A DNA stretch of 64,000 nucleotides from Balaenoptera acutorostrata (GCF_949987535.1 NC_080075.1:7486606-7550605), one strand, 5' to 3'. Counted from the first letter of the stretch, positions 37,441 to 50,972 are shown. Notes: a model not told the origin generated them from the letters alone. Program-made: numbers and translations.

Positions 37441-38151
37441 TCAAATAAGACATTCATTCACACGAGGGGAACAAAATGTTGCCAAATAGAAGCCCATCAG
37501 TGACATGTCTTAATAAGGGTCCTTTTCTCTAGGATGCAGGCAAGGCCCTGTGGGTGATACACAGATGAAAAGGCATAGTCACTGCTTACAGGTTGGCGAT
37601 CAGTTACTCATTTGATTATAATTAGGGATTAAAGCTGCGTGAGATTCTCCCGTCTCCTAAATAGGTTATGAATGACACTTCCACACACGCAATCTTGGTA
37701 TTGTCATTTCTTTAAAAAACTATTTTACCCAAGTATCAAAAAATGTAAACTTTGACCTACTTCCTATTCATCTATTACTGATTTCTAAATAGGGCTGCCC
37801 ACATTAATTCTGGATAACTATCAATCTGCAAGGGAAGTGTCATGTCTGAGTTTGAGGCATGTTAGGGAGAAATTCTGGAGACATTGGTGCCTCTTGAACC
37901 CTCAGCAGGATGTCAGAGCCTCCCTCTGGACCATCACTGTATTTTGGGTTCACTGTCCTTCCCTCTGTTGTATGGCAGGAGAGAAACGCCTCTTCGTGGT
38001 AAGGGCTGTGTCTCTCAGCGCCTAGAAGGCTTCACAGGGCACACATGTGACGCATTTAGAAAATAACTGAAATAGGTAACTGAAGAATTTCTCTCTGTCC
38101 AAAATTTGGTTAACTGGCTTTGCACAAACATAGTCATTTATACTAATCATT
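37441..38151. other. Unique sequence, nothing recognised
   Basis: No gene is supportable. A possible degraded L2-like tail lies near 37960-38030 ('gtaagggctgtgtctctcag' then 'cgcctagaaggcttcacagg'). Confidence 0.4.
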
Positions 38152-38378
38152 CAGCACGTGTTTTTTTTTTTTTACTTTTATTGAAGTATAGTTGATTTAC
38201 AATGCTGTATTAATTTTCTGCTGTACAGCAAAGTGATTCAGTTATACATATACACACATTCTTTTTCATATTCTTTTCCATTATCGTTTATCACAGGATA
38301 TTGAATATAGTTCCCTGTGCTCTACAGTAGGACCTTGTTCATCCATCCTATATATAACAGTTTGCCTCCAGCACGTGT
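38152..38378 (-). mobile_element. L1 3' end, 5'-truncated, with target duplication
   Basis: The element is about 38162-38368: poly(T), 'acttttattgaagtatagtt', 'gatttacaatgctgtattaa', 'acagcaaagtgattcagtta' and 'atagttccctgtgctctaca'. A 10-bp direct repeat, 'cagcacgtgt', flanks it at 38152-38161 and 38369-38378. It belongs to a somewhat different L1 subfamily from the 52 and 63 kb copies. Confidence 0.92.
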
Positions 38379-41300
38379 ATTTTGAATGCTATCCAGGCCT
38401 GTGCCGATGTGGGGCAGAGCCCTCTATCACATCCCTCACACTTTTCCTGAGAAGCGCTGAGTGGTTGGTAAGATTTTTGTTTACAGCCTTTGCTTTCGAA
38501 CCCCAGGCATCTTCCAAATGCAGGGGTTACTTTCAGGGGACGTGGCTTCTCTAGTGATTACTTATCCCAGAGTTTAGAACTGAGCCATCTGTAATATACC
38601 TGTGAACTAGGCTTTAGAGTCAGCAAGAAGCTGATTGAAGGAATCGTTGTTTGCATAACCCGGGTCACAAGTAGTTTCCCCGGTGAGGGTGAGACTGATG
38701 GTGTGGTCCTCATTTTTCCCGGCTAGACAGCAGAGGACAGAAATTGAGCAAATGGAAAACAGAAACCATTCCCAGTAGCCTTCATGAAGAGGAGGAAGGG
38801 CTGGACCTGACCCCCTGTGATGAGGACCACTGGGATGCCTGGGTGGGCGGTCTGACCTCACAGGTGAGAAGGTGTGATGGGAACCAAGAAGACTTGTGTT
38901 TTCTGACCTCGCCTCTTCACCCATCTCGGGAAACGGAGAGAGGGTCATATTTGCCACCAGTCTTCAAGGAGAATGTAGACACTTTCCTCAGAGTTCCACT
39001 AGCCTAGTGGTTTTATCTGGTCAAAGAACTGTTTTCTTGCTGCTTGTTTTGCTAACTAGACATGTAGATAGACTTCCGCATTTGTGTCTTCTGCATCCGT
39101 ATATTAACGTGATCCTGATGATGTCTGAACAGAGGGAGAAAGAGACACTTGATTTGGAAGAGTAGAAATGCCAAAGGAATTTTCAGTAAAAGGATACCAG
39201 CTCTTAGAAATCACATTTGTCTCCCAGAACCAGCTAAAGGCCATTCTTTGATCGCTGGTTCCTCTGTGCTTGGTTTGTATCTCTGCATCAGCCCTCATCG
39301 TTCTGTATTCTGAGTTACCTCTGTATATTCACTCATCTCTGAGGACGAGGTCCTCTTGGGAGGAGGGGGTCACGTCTTGCCTTTGTTCCTCTGGCATTGG
39401 TGCAGTGCCTGCACGTAGTGCGTGTCTGTTATCTGTGGGATGCCTAAATGGGCAAACCACATTAATGAGCATATGTCACAGATTCACAAACTCCTTAGGA
39501 CCCAATTTTCTCTAAGTCTGTCTAAAATAACCCAACAGGTAGCCTCTTAAGGTCCATTTCTTTTCTTAGTTGAATGTAAAATAACATATATTTAAAGCTG
39601 TGATTATTATATTTTAGCTTGAAAAAGAAATCTCTTTCTGGATTTGGGTCCTGTGAGCCATTGACTATATGTCACCCCGGACAGAGCGGAGCTCCTTGGG
39701 AGTTCTGTCGCTGACTGCCTTGTCTTATCCTTCTTTGAACTGCCAGGGCCAAGTGTGGTTCGTAGCACGTTAGTACTGCAAAATGCAAAAAGCAAAAGTA
39801 GTAGATAGAGCATGTTGACTTTTCCCTAGAATGTCAACTTCTTGACCTGCAGTGAAGGAAGGGCTAGTTCTTGCTATGTTTACTTTGGTGCTAGAGCCCC
39901 TGGCAGATGGCGTAATTTGATGGGGATGGGAAGCTTTCACCAACCTCTGCATTTCTGAAGAAGCAGGAATTCAGATTCTCCACCACCAATGAGTCTGCTT
40001 GGCCTTAAGTTGAGTTTTTGTCTAATCAGTCCTACTTCAGTTATTAGGAGATCCCTAAATATGGATGTTATTCCTGATTAGGGCAACAGCTAATACATTT
40101 AATAGCTTTGATTTTCAATGAGAAATATTCACATTGTGACAACATGCAAAGAATATAATCAACTCCAACTCAAGATAATCAACCCCAATGCTAGTTTTGG
40201 CCATTAGAACAAAAAGTTAATGCAGGTTAGGTTGAAAGCCAGCGTTCAGTCTAATGTTGATGAACATGCAGGCAAAAATTGCAAATAGAGACTTCAGTGG
40301 GAAAAATGATCTACTGGTCCCAGTTTTAAATAAAGTACTAATCTGAGAGAAACAAACAGGAAAGCAAGCACCAGAAGACTCCGCAAGACGGTCATTAGCT
40401 CCATTATTACATGGGAGGCTGTGAACAGTCAGCGGAGGGGTAATAGGAAACTGATGAGAAATTATTATTCCACATTGGGCTTCTTTTTTACCCAAGTTCA
40501 ATTCATTAGAAATAGATCACCAGGTAATAATCTGACAGTTATTGAGGGCAGTAAATCTGTGAAAGGAAAGAAAGGATCTTCACTAAAATGAAGAAAAACC
40601 CTTTCACTCGATAATCTCTCATTTTTTTCCAGAGGAAAAGAGCTCTTTTGGGCTTGAGAAGAGGACAGTGTCACATTTTCTCTTAATGATCAAAGAATCA
40701 TTGTATGTATAATAACATCATCACCCAGTGAAAATCGGATATATCACCTGTGAATCTTCCCAAGTCAGTGGACTAGTGTGTTTCTTACATTTCCCAAGGT
40801 TCAGATAATGGTGAACTAAACCAGAAGCATCAGGCTATCACCCTCTTCTTGGTATTTGTCCTGGAGCCACTGAAGGGTCCTCGGGACTGCAGACTGTTCC
40901 TGGGTCCTCCCCCAGGACTCGGTCAAGGTTTTGGAGTAAGGGGGCTAAGTTGTATTCGTTTCCCTTGCTGTGCGCTGTCTGCAGCTTTGAGGTCCTGGGG
41001 CTGTTTCTCTTCCACACAGGCGTGGCATATGGTCAGGGAAGATGCAGTTGACCCTTTTGATCAGCGGTCCCTGGCAAACTTTGAACAGGGATGGGACTTT
41101 AGTGAACTTTTGAATGGCTGTTGAATTGGGAACAGGCTGGGTCTTAGTCACGACAATCACTTTTGCGATGGAGATGCTGCCAAAAAATATTGTCCTCCAA
41201 CACAGAAGGGGAAGGATGGGTTTCTTCTGTTTTTTCTCCGAGTCTCATGTGACTGTTTCCCAGGGAAGGAATATATGTTGGGAGTGAGACACAGATGGTG

Positions 41301-41519
41301 GTGTCACTGAGCCAGGTGAGCAGTGGGACGGAACGGGGAGGGTGGTGTGGAGCAGGGATTCAGTCGCTGTGCCCCTTCTCTGCTGGGAATCCTTTTGCTG
41401 TAGAGAGGAGGGGGTGGTGGTTGCAGCCAAGGCCAACTTGGAAAACTTCCTTGGCTTCTCCCTTCCCCCCAGTCAGGGCTCAGGGTTTCTCTGCAAGTTA
41501 TGAGTACCATCCTCCAGCA
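38379..41519. other. Unique sequence, no gene seen
   Basis: No supportable exon. 39270-39460 carries a weak L2-like order ('acgaggtcctcttgggagga', then 'cattggtgcagtgcctgcac'). Frames at 38607-38957 (-) and 40849-41124 (+) have no recognisable domains. Confidence 0.45.
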
Positions 41520-41880
41520 TGCTAAGCTTATACCTGCCCCAGGACCTTTGCATTTGCTCTGCCTCTGCCAGGAATGTTCCTCCCCTGCCTCTTCACAGGG
41601 CTGTTTTTTGTTTTTGTTTTTGTTTTTTTCCTCTTTGTTCAGGATCTCAGTTTATATGTTACCTTTATAGAGAGGCTCCTTCTGGCCACTATATCTAAAA
41701 TAGCCCCCCAGCAGTCCCTCTATCACATCACCCTTATTTTCTGAAACTGCCTTGTTCATTAATTTTTTCTCTTTATTATTTTTGTTTTCCTCCCTTGCTC
41801 TTCCCCATGCCATCTGGAATATAAACTCATTGTCATGTGATGCTAGGAGAGCAACTAGCACTTAGCAAGTGCTTAGAAGA
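41520..41880 (+). repeat. L2 LINE 3' region (ancient)
   Basis: Good L2 order on the plus strand: 'ccccaggacctttgcatttg', 'ctctgcctctgccaggaatg', 'tatgttacctttatagagag', 'gctccttctggccactatat', 'ctaaaatagcccc', then 'tctggaatataaactcattg' and 'agcacttagcaagtgcttag'. A (TTTTTG)n tract at about 41602-41629 interrupts it. Confidence 0.82.
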
Positions 41881-41889
41881 CATCTTCTG

Positions 41890-42062
41890 AATAGATGAAT
41901 AACGAGCATCTTACTGTAATATAACATGTACTCCACTGCTTACCTGAATGTTTCCCCCAGTAGACTGTTAGCTCCTGAGGGCATGGACTGCATCTCACCC
42001 ATCTTTGTATCTTCAGCACTTGGCACACCGTAGGCACTCAGTACGTGCTGAATGATTGACTA
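41890..42062 (+). repeat. L2 LINE 3' terminus (ancient), second copy
   Basis: 'ccccagtagactgttagctc', 'ctgagggcatggactgcatc', 'cttcagcacttggcacaccg', 'taggcactcagtacgtgctg' and 'aatgattgac' reproduce the L2 3' end. It repeats the end of the preceding copy, so this is a separate insertion or a duplication. Confidence 0.8.
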
Positions 42063-44330
42063 GAGGAAAACGAGGGACCACAGGTACCTGGGAGATAAAC
42101 TATGTGGATCTTTAAAAGATCGATCGGTTGATTGATCTCAACAGGCTGTTTAGCCATGATGTCATCAGTGCCTGAGGCTCATTCTTTGTGTTACTGTCCT
42201 TAGTGTGTAGCTTCTTTCCTCAAAGTTACTTCATTGTCACAATGTAGTTATTACTGCAGCTCCAGCCATCACGTCACTGTTCTTGATAGGAAGGAGGAAG
42301 AAGGGGGATGAACAGAAGGGAGACTACCAGCTGAGCAAGCCTCCACTTAAGAAACTTTCTCAGAGTCCCTAACAGATAACTTCTTCCATGTCATTGAAAG
42401 GAATTTAGTCACATGAATAGTCTCGGCAGAAATTGGGAAATGCGGTTTGTAAAGTGGGTACATTGCCTTGTCCAACAAAATTTGGGTGCTGTTAGTAAAG
42501 AGGAAGGGGAGAATGGATAGTGACATGCAGCTAGCAGTCTCTGCCACCATGTATAATTGAAATTATGTACAATCGAGAGGTTTACTGCACATAACATGCT
42601 AGGCGGCTCATGTAACATAACAACAGCATAGTAACTTGTTAGACTGCCCATAAGACGTCTACCCACGGAAATCTTTTGGGCAGAGCCTCTCATAGCAGGA
42701 ATGGCTGCTTAGTCTTCTAAGGAATTCCTGGCAGTCCCTGTGAATTTAGAGCAGCACTGAGCAGGTTTCTTTTGCTCTGACTGCTGGAGAAACTCCCCTG
42801 ATGGTTGCATCCGTACCATGATGACCGGCCCTCAGCAGGACCCTCCTTCTTGGCGGGGCTTGCCTGTCCTGGTTTGCTCTCTATAGCAGCAGAAGCTCAT
42901 TTCCCCATCCAGGGCTTCAGAGTGACATCCTGGAAATGCTTATTCTCCAACACCGGGTCTTCAGCCTCTGCAGACCTTTTCTGATTCCCTTTACGATGGA
43001 CCTAGCAATCTGGAAAACGAAGAGGGAGTGAGAAGCGGGTGGTCAGGAAACATAGGTGGGAATACGACAGACAGAAAGCATAACAAAATGGAATTACCTC
43101 CTGGTTTTAGTTCTAGTTTGCTTTCTGAAAGCAAATTATCTGGGAAGCTAATTTGGAAAACTGGAAAATTCTATCCACTTCAGAGAGATAGTTTTCTAAT
43201 TACTTAATTGGTAAAAAAATATTTTATAATCACAGAGGAAAGCCCATATGACAGATTAAATGGAATAGCATACACATACCCTGTGAGCAGTCAGTGCAAA
43301 CGTACACAGAAACTCTGGTGCATCAGGTCTCCTGATTTAAGATTATAGCATGAGTCCTTTGGCACGTCAGACGTATATACATTTGGAGGTAAACTTTAAT
43401 GAGAAATCTGAGATCTCAGTGTTTGCGGAGGGGTATTTTTTCCCTAAATTAGCTTTTAGTTCAGTACAGTGGCGCACATCTGACTGTAATCTCAGTGCTA
43501 CAGGCCCCATCAGCACAACATAGTCAACGTACAAGTCCTAAATATAAAGCTTTTATGTACTCTTAACAACTTAAATTTATCTCAATAGAAAATTGACAAT
43601 AGAGTAATTAGCAAAGTTGTTCTTATTAATGCCATAGACAGATAATGAAAGACATGTAGATTTCACTTTTTTCTATTTCAAGTGTTTCATTAATCTAGCA
43701 GAAGTAGGCAGAATATCAAATGTTTCTGGAAGCTTAGTTTTAACAAATAGCTATATTTGTCCCTGTCTGGAGTTAAGAAATATTAAAGAAAATTATTAGT
43801 TTCTACTTTAATATATCATAGCCTTTCCAAAGCTGCATGTAGTTGGATGTTTCTGGATAATTCATTCCAATTTGTTGCAAATACTTAAATGCTCCTTAGA
43901 TACAGTGTTGATCTAAACAGGAAGGAACTACTGTGTAGGAAAGGGGGGCTTAGGTGTTCTTTAACCAAGTGAAAATGAGGGCCAACAGAGGCCTTCTTCT
44001 CTTCTAAATCAAAGAATTTAGTCATTGTGCTTATGTGAGTAGGTGAGTTAAATATAAAGACCTTTGCGCATGATGTGATCAGGAACGTTAAATGTTACTG
44101 AAGGGCATCTTAATTAAACATTTGTATTTATTTTCTGACAGAACAGAAACAACCAGGTGTGGGTTAAATAACTCATCCTCTTGACATTCTGCCTGTGTTT
44201 TAAGGGAACCAAGACAAACAGGACGATCCTTGCAGAAAAAGTTAATCAGGATGGAATCTTGCTTGTGATATTGATCCCTTGCATGTCTCACCTTCCTTGG
44301 CCATAAAGTAATAATAAAAGAATAACATTT
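42063..44330. other. Unique sequence, nothing recognised
   Basis: No gene or clear repeat. Frames at 42347-42693 (-) show no family features. A phrase near 43466-43503 superficially recalls an Alu (see rejected items). Confidence 0.5.
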
Positions 44331-44877
44331 GTATTAGGGTCCTCCAGAGACACAGAACCAATAGGGTGTGTGCATATGTGTTTGTGCATATGTACATATA
44401 CATAGACATACATATGCATACATATATAAAGAGTAAGAGTATATATATAATAAGAATGTATACACACATACACACACACATACTGTGCAAAGTAATGCAC
44501 AGTATATATACAGAGAGAGAGAGATTGAGATTCATATTAAGGGATTGACTCCATGATTGTGGGAACTGATGACCAGGCTAAAATTTGCAAGGCAGGCTGG
44601 AGACCCAGAGAAGAGTGGGTGTTGCAGTCTGTCTGGCTGTAAAGGCAGTCTGGAGGCAGAATTCCTTCTTCCTCAGGGATCTCAGTCTTTTAAAGGCCTT
44701 CAACTGATTGAATGAGGCCCACCCACACTCTGGAGGGTCATTTGCTTTACTCAGAGTCTCTGGATTTAAGTGCCAATCTTATCTAAAAGTACCTTCACAG
44801 CAATATCTAGCTCCATTTGGTGTTTGACCAAATATCTAGGTACCCCATGGCCGAGCCAAGTTGACACATAAAATTAG
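44331..44877 (-). repeat. Ancient interspersed repeat with microsatellite expansion
   Basis: The left end 'gtattagggtcctccagaga' continues 'cacagaaccaatagggtgtg'. The right end is 'gccaagttgacacataaaat'. Between lie 'ggctggagacccagagaaga', 'aggcccacccacactctgga' and 'gtcatttgctttactcagag'. This is a familiar dispersed mammalian repeat read in reverse, whose family name I cannot give with confidence. A TA/CA/GA microsatellite has expanded at 44362-44525, where the family usually has a short AT repeat. Confidence 0.7.
44362..44525. repeat. Mixed (TA)/(CA)/(GA) microsatellite
   Basis: Alternating purine-pyrimidine sequence ('catatgtacatatacatag' type), a CA run at 44463-44480 and a GA run at 44513-44523. 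It includes a 10-bp inverted repeat (44480-44489 with 44496-44505). Confidence 0.85.
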
Positions 44878-44903
44878 CATCATCATCATCATCATCATCA
44901 TCA
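44878..44903. repeat. (ATC)n microsatellite
   Basis: About eight 'cat' units directly after the preceding repeat's end; imperfect units continue to 44912. Confidence 0.9.
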
Positions 44904-44911
44904 CTATCATC

Positions 44912-45090
44912 GTTATTTACTATATGCCATTTGCTATTTTAAGCACTTTACATGTATTAACTCACTGGATCCTCATTGCAGCCACTTCAGATACATACTC
45001 TTACTGTACCCATTTTACAGATGACAGAATTGCAATCAGTGAGGCCAGATAACATGCCCACAGTTCTACAGCTAATCCAACTTGGTTGTG
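44912..45090 (-). repeat. MIR SINE (ancient)
   Basis: 'tttaagcactttacatgtat', 'taactcactggatcctcatt', 'acccattttacagatgacag' and 'gaggccagataacatgccca' follow the antisense MIR order. Confidence 0.82.
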
Positions 45091-45109
45091 CACATCTGTC
45101 TTGCCTATA

Positions 45110-45185
45110 AATTTTCCTTGAAGACACGGCAGATATTGTTCTCCTTTTGTAGGGGCTCAGTAACTGTTTACTGAATGAATGATAA
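45110..45185 (+). repeat. L2-like 3' terminus
   Basis: 'cggcagatattgttctcctt', then 'gggctcagtaactgtttact' and 'gaatgaatga'. A short L2 tail sitting between two MIRs. Confidence 0.5.
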
Positions 45186-45187
45186 TG

Positions 45188-45358
45188 GTGACCATTTGGG
45201 GAGCACTTACTGTGTATTGGGAAACACTCGAAGCTTCAAGATAATCAAAGTGGGTCGGTATTTTAACTGATGGTGACACTGAGGCTCTTAGAAGCTGGGA
45301 ACCTGAACAAAGGGAGCTCTGGATGATGGAACCAGGATCCACACTCTGGTGGTTTTGA
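45188..45358 (-). repeat. MIR SINE (ancient)
   Basis: 'ggggagcacttactgtgtat', 'ggtgacactgaggctcttag' and 'ggaaccaggatccacactct' match antisense MIR, diverged in the core. Confidence 0.7.
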
Positions 45359-48300
45359 TCCTAAAACATCTATTAATATTCATCAGGTATGGAAAGGCTA
45401 AAGCCAGTATTAAAGTACAGATGATGCTGGAAGTACCTAAGTGACTGATACTTTCTTTTTGTAACCTTTTCCATCTAATCCAGGGACCATGTGTTCTGGG
45501 TATTCTAGGACAGTCTCCCCAGTTATGACCGCACTCTCATAAATACTCTCATGTTTGTTAGACCATGTGTCACTAGACTTCGGATCCTTAAATAAAGGCT
45601 TACTGTTCTCAAATCTTTTCTGTTAAGAACCCTTCTGTTCACTTAAATTATATGTCCTTTATACCTGCATCTCCTTTTTATGCTCCTGTGTATCTTTGTG
45701 AATTACCTTTTTCCTTTGTCTCCCTGCCTGTCAGACCAGCACTTCGCGGTTCTTATGTCTGTCCACCATGAAATACATTGCACTTTCCTCCTCTTTTCTT
45801 CCTGAATGTAAATAATCCTTTTAGAATGTAACTTTCGGAGTTTGCGGCCCATAAAATAGTCATAGATGTCCTTGGATCATACCTGAGTGAGGGCTCCACT
45901 TACTGAGATGTTCTGATTGCGGAGGATGCCACACACAGATCCAACTCCGGCTCGTGTCTGGACTGAGGGCAGAAAGTGTGCGCCAATAATTATTGAAGGA
46001 AGAAACTCTTTTCTTGATGAAGGTCATTAGTACCTTAAATAGTGTTTGCCTTTCCGACAAGTGTGTTTGCACTTTGTAAGTCCAGTGATTTCTCCCCATG
46101 AGCCAGCATCTTCAAACAAAACGAATGCACCCTGATTCCTTTTCCCTTCTCTGGGACTTCTGAATTTGAGGTTAGATTTGGTTCCTTTAATATTGTGGAA
46201 CTTCTCCTTAGTGTTCTAAAAAAATTAGAACATGAAGTTACAGGCTATAAACTGCGTAAGCACAGGCCCAAATGGCATTTCCTCCCGTCTGTGTAGGAAT
46301 GTTCGTGGATTTGACAGATAACAGGAATGCCTTGATTCTGTAATCCTCCTGGTAGCTGCTTGAACATCTCTCAGAAACTCAGCTGGCTTCCTTGTCCCTT
46401 CAGTTCCTGGGTGGTCTCTTTAGGGTAAAACCCATCATCAAAGCAGGCCAGGTGCTGGCACTCAGCATATGAAGCCGTCAGGAAGTGATCCTCTAGATTT
46501 CCTGGGGACTCCTGCCCACATAGCAACACCAGGCCATGGTAGCTGCAGTGCCTCAGGTGAGGGATTAGCTGAGCCTCGTGTGGTGAGCTCATGCTAATCC
46601 TTCTGTACCAGCGAACTTACATCCTCTAATTAATACCCAGCTAATACCCAACTTCGTTTCCCAAAAGGCTGTAGTCTCTGAACAATAATAGCAAGGAAGA
46701 AGTAGAAGGGGAGAATAAAAAAGAAAAACACAGGAGTGTTGGGTTACACTTCCTTCTCCTTCCAAGCATCTTGGAAAATTCTCTTTCTCTCTAGCTCTCT
46801 CCCTGGACATTCATCTATATATCTATCGATCTGTCAGTTTACCCATCTATCAATCAACCTATCTATCTATATATGCGCCAAGATCAGCCAATGAGTATGT
46901 GTGTTTTTCCTCTTCTGATTTTGGAGGCCATTTTTACTTTTTGTTTGAATTCATTTTCTTACTTCCCACCTCCTTCCCTTTCTTCCTTTTGCTTCTGTTG
47001 ATGGAGAATGAGTAACTGGATTATTTACCAGGAAGGCTGTTAATGCGAAGTCGGATTGTTTCAAGCAAATGTTCCTCCATGTTGTTCAACACTCTGATAC
47101 CTTACTTTCTGATAACCTTCAGAGGAATGGAAAAAATTGACGTGTATTCAAATCGTGAGTGTTTTCAAAATAGAGTGGTGGGAGAGTTTGGGGACAGACT
47201 GTAGGCTTTTCCATATGGGGCTGTTTGTAGGGTCCTAGAAGCACCCATGTGGTGGTGCTAACATCTCTGAAAGTTCTCAGCCATCAGATGGAACATAAGA
47301 TCACCACCCTCGTGCAGGCGGGATGGCCTGCCATTCTCTCATTTCCAAACATCTCTGGAAATGTTTGAGTTTCCTTCTTTCTAAATTGTAGCTGCGAGGG
47401 TAGTGAGAATATATATCTCTTCTCAGTCGGGCTCATGGTACTTTATTATCCTCAGTACTTAATTCTTTTAAAGAAGTTCCTTAAAGAAAATGTCTGCTTC
47501 CTTCTCTCCCATTTGAATTATAAACTGCTTATTCAATATTTGTATGGTGAATGAATGAATGACCGAGGGGGAGAAGTCTGTCTGGCTGAGTACAGTAAGA
47601 AGGAGTTTTCCAGAAAGTACGGCCCGCCTCTAATATGCAAGGTCGGAGATGACAAATAGGTGATATTTCGTGTTGCAGTGGCAGCGTATTGGTGGTGGTG
47701 GGTGCCAGGAACACTGTGTTGAGAGGGATTCTGAGGTGTCTCCAAGGTTCTGGAGGAAAGAATGCCACCCGTGCTGGAGGGGGCGTTTGCCTTCCCTGTG
47801 CCAACGCTAAACATTAGGTGACCTCCCTTTTTCAGACATAAAGATGTCAGGTTTTTAAGAGGGGTGTAAACACACCTCTCTCTTCCTGTCCTGGATTCAG
47901 AACTAATTGAGGAATAAAACATAAGCAGCAGATGTAGGTGGAAATCTCAGCTGATAGGGCGGATAAGAGAAGGTGGTCTTTGATGTGTCTCTCTTCTCCT
48001 CGGAATTAAACATTCCAATCCCAGTGGGCTCAGGTGATGCTGGAAACCGCAGCTTCTCCTGAGAGGCCGGGTGAAGCTTCCTGCCTGGTGCGAGAGCAGA
48101 ACGAATGCACCAGAAGGACCTGGCGCCGCTCCCTCTCCCTTAGGCAGTAATAGGAAGAGGTCGCCCTGCCTGAGGCTGGAAGTGCTGCTTCCCAGCTGGT
48201 CCTTTCTGAGCACTGGAGTGCAAGCTCGCTCCCCTGTGGGTCAGAGAGAAGAGGGGAACTCAAACAGGGTGACCATTTGTATGTAAACATCTGTTGTTAA

Positions 48301-50972
48301 CACAAGTTGTCTAGAAAGTCAACAGGATCTACTCTCTCGCTCTCCCTGGACCAGCGCAGCCCTCACTGTTGGGCTAAGCTCGCGGCATCCCTGCCCCATC
48401 CCGCGGGCGGAGGTTTGTCAGGACTTTCCTCCTCTGACCTTCCCCTGCTGCTCTGCCCCGCTGAGAGGTGATCTGCTTCTGTGGTCTTGGGCTGCCGCTG
48501 AGGCCCTTATGGACACATGTGCAGCACCTCTGGGGTCCTGTAGGTCCCTCTGTTGTTTTAGGGAATTGCTTTTGTAGCTCTTTATGTGCTGGGTCACAGA
48601 GGAGCCTCCTCAGAAACGTTTTCGACGTTCAGCACTTTATGAAAACTCACATCACTTCTGTTCACCTTCTAGACCTGGAAATGTGCAGTTGAGAGGTCAG
48701 TGTCAAAATGTCCAACCATGGGACTAAAAGAGAACCGTAGGCTTCATCTAGACCTCACTGTCTCCTCCAGTGAAGTGGTGGGGAGAAGCATCAGGAACCA
48801 GAAGCCCAGCTTCTGACGGGGAGACTTCATGCAAGGCTTCCGCTTCTCATTCTGTTGTGTCATATGTAAGGCCCCTTTCAATTCCTCGTGCTGTCATTCT
48901 GAACCATTCCAGAGGCATGATTGGCTACCCTAGAGATGCTGGTGCTTCCTCCCCAAGCCTGGAGTACCCACGGGGCATTGTGCGTAGGTCACAGATTCAA
49001 GGAAGGTCGTGATGCTCAGCTGGGTTGACACTAGTATTAAAGCCTGTCTCCCTCCTGGGACTATCCTATTCCTAACACCTCCAGCCATCTTTAGTTGTCT
49101 GCTCTACCAGCTCTCAAGGCTCATGTTTAAGAGTCTTTCAAATGCTTACCTTAAATACCACCACCTCTAGTTTAAGCTCATTGCTTTCTTGATGGGTCCT
49201 CAAAGGAACTTTCTCCAACTCATCCCCAAGCCTTTAGTTTTTAGAATGTTGTGTTTGTTTAAAAGAGATCTCAGGTGAAATGCATCACCAGTGGTGCAGG
49301 GCTGAGAATTTCCACACAACCTTCTTCTTTCCATTACACTCCTTTCTGGAAATATACATCTGTTCTGATTGTGAACATACATATTTATTATCTGACAAGT
49401 AAATCTGGTTTGCCTTTCTATGAAATTACTTCGTTGCAGTGCAACTCTTAGGAGCATATTTAACGTCAATAAGAAAAAAAACCCCCACATTATTGAAACT
49501 GTATATTATGATCATGAATAGAACAAGAAGATCTGTGTAGCCCGATGGAAAAGTTAATTGGAAAATATGATTAACTCAGAAGTCCACAGGGTCCCATGGA
49601 GACTGTTTCCCTTGCTGCCTCTCTGTGTAGCCCTTTAAACTCTTGAAGATGCATTCTCTGATCCTAAGGTATGCAACTGACATTGAAGAGTGTTTTGTAC
49701 ATGCCAGACATGGATGAATTCGAGAAGCCGTCCCTGCCCTCCTAGTTCGTCCAGTTCAGCCGGGCAGACAGAGTTTGTAAGGGGGCACAGTGTCCCGTGT
49801 ACAGTACTTTCTGTGAGCAGGGGAAGTCAGCGCCACTCGACAGGCCCCTTGCGCAGTTTGCAGGCAGTGCTCTGGCGCACGTGGTGTGGGAAAGGCTGTT
49901 AATACATGGGATGCCTGTGGAGTGCACCATTCTCTTTGCAGTGGCTACTACTTGCCCCACAAAACTGGAGAGTGCTCTGTTACCAGATCTTTTTTAGAAT
50001 CAGCATAAAATCCGGAATGAAGAGAAATATCTTCTGAAATGCTCTTTCTCAAAGAGAAAAATGAGCAGAGTCAGCTGTATCATCTATGCACTGATTGTAG
50101 TGCTAAATTAGGGAAGATAAATGCACCTAATTTATAGTTACAAAGACTGCGCTGTTTAACATCTCGTTTCCCATGGACTGAAGAGGGTACATAGCAAACC
50201 TCACGATGCAAATTACTTATAGTGTGTTTCTATAAATCAAACAACGACAGAAGTATCACAGTGATCTCTAAACAGTGCCCATAAATAACAGTGGCTTTAA
50301 TTACGCACTCAGTGAAATGAAAAAAGCAAAGAATCCATGGGAGGTCTTCCAGCACCTCAACCAGCCCTCAAAGCTGGGGTCCTTCTGGGCTGGTACCCAG
50401 AAAGGTCCAGTCTATTCTTGGCTGTGAATTCAATACCTTGCCCTCCCTTCAAAAGGAACTGTACCCTGTGGCTTTCCTTGGTGGCCACCCTGAGAGTTCT
50501 TTGCGGACAGAGCCTGCAGACTGCTTTGCTTGACATCCCAGCGAGTGGCTTGAGCTCAACAACTATTCAGTGAATGGAGACTCTGAGCACCTGACCCATC
50601 ACACTCAGGGCATGAAACCAGCAAAAGTAATGAGACGGGAGGACGCCACTGTATTTATTTCATCATTTTGTTGACTTGTTGTAAAGCACACCGATCCTGG
50701 GGTCATGATAATCCTTGCTTATTCAGTGTCTTAAAACTATGAACCATTGACAAGATTATGAAATTTAAGGAGAAAAAAAAGCAGACTCATTCAGTGACTT
50801 TAAACCCTCTTTTATATGAATTTCAATTCCAAGTCTTAAACTCACGGTGGTTAGAACTTGAGTATGCGAAAGTGTAGGCAAGTTACTAAATCCCACCCAG
50901 ATGTGCTGTGAGGGCAATTGTAAGCATGCACCTCTCAGGTCTCATGAAGGCCTCCCAGACATGAGGCTAGAG
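45359..50972. other. Unique sequence, no gene seen
   Basis: 5.6 kb with a degenerate ATCT microsatellite at 46812-46874 but no clear transposon of recent age. Possible L2-like tails near 47545 and 50520-50575. Frames at 47529-47922 (-), 48030-48290 (-) and 49200-49490 (-) overlap each other or opposite-strand frames and show no domains. Confidence 0.45.
46812..46874. repeat. Degenerate (ATCT)n microsatellite
   Basis: 'ctat' and 'atct' units with several substitutions over about 60 bp. Confidence 0.8.

Noticed and set aside
43466..43503. Alu-like phrase 'cagtggcgcacatctgactg'
   Set aside because: Only a short run of similarity; no A-rich linker, second arm or poly(A), and Alu is absent from cetartiodactyls.
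44878..44903. CRISPR-like regular repeat
   Set aside because: It is a trinucleotide microsatellite. No array of repeats with unique spacers occurs anywhere, and the genome is mammalian.
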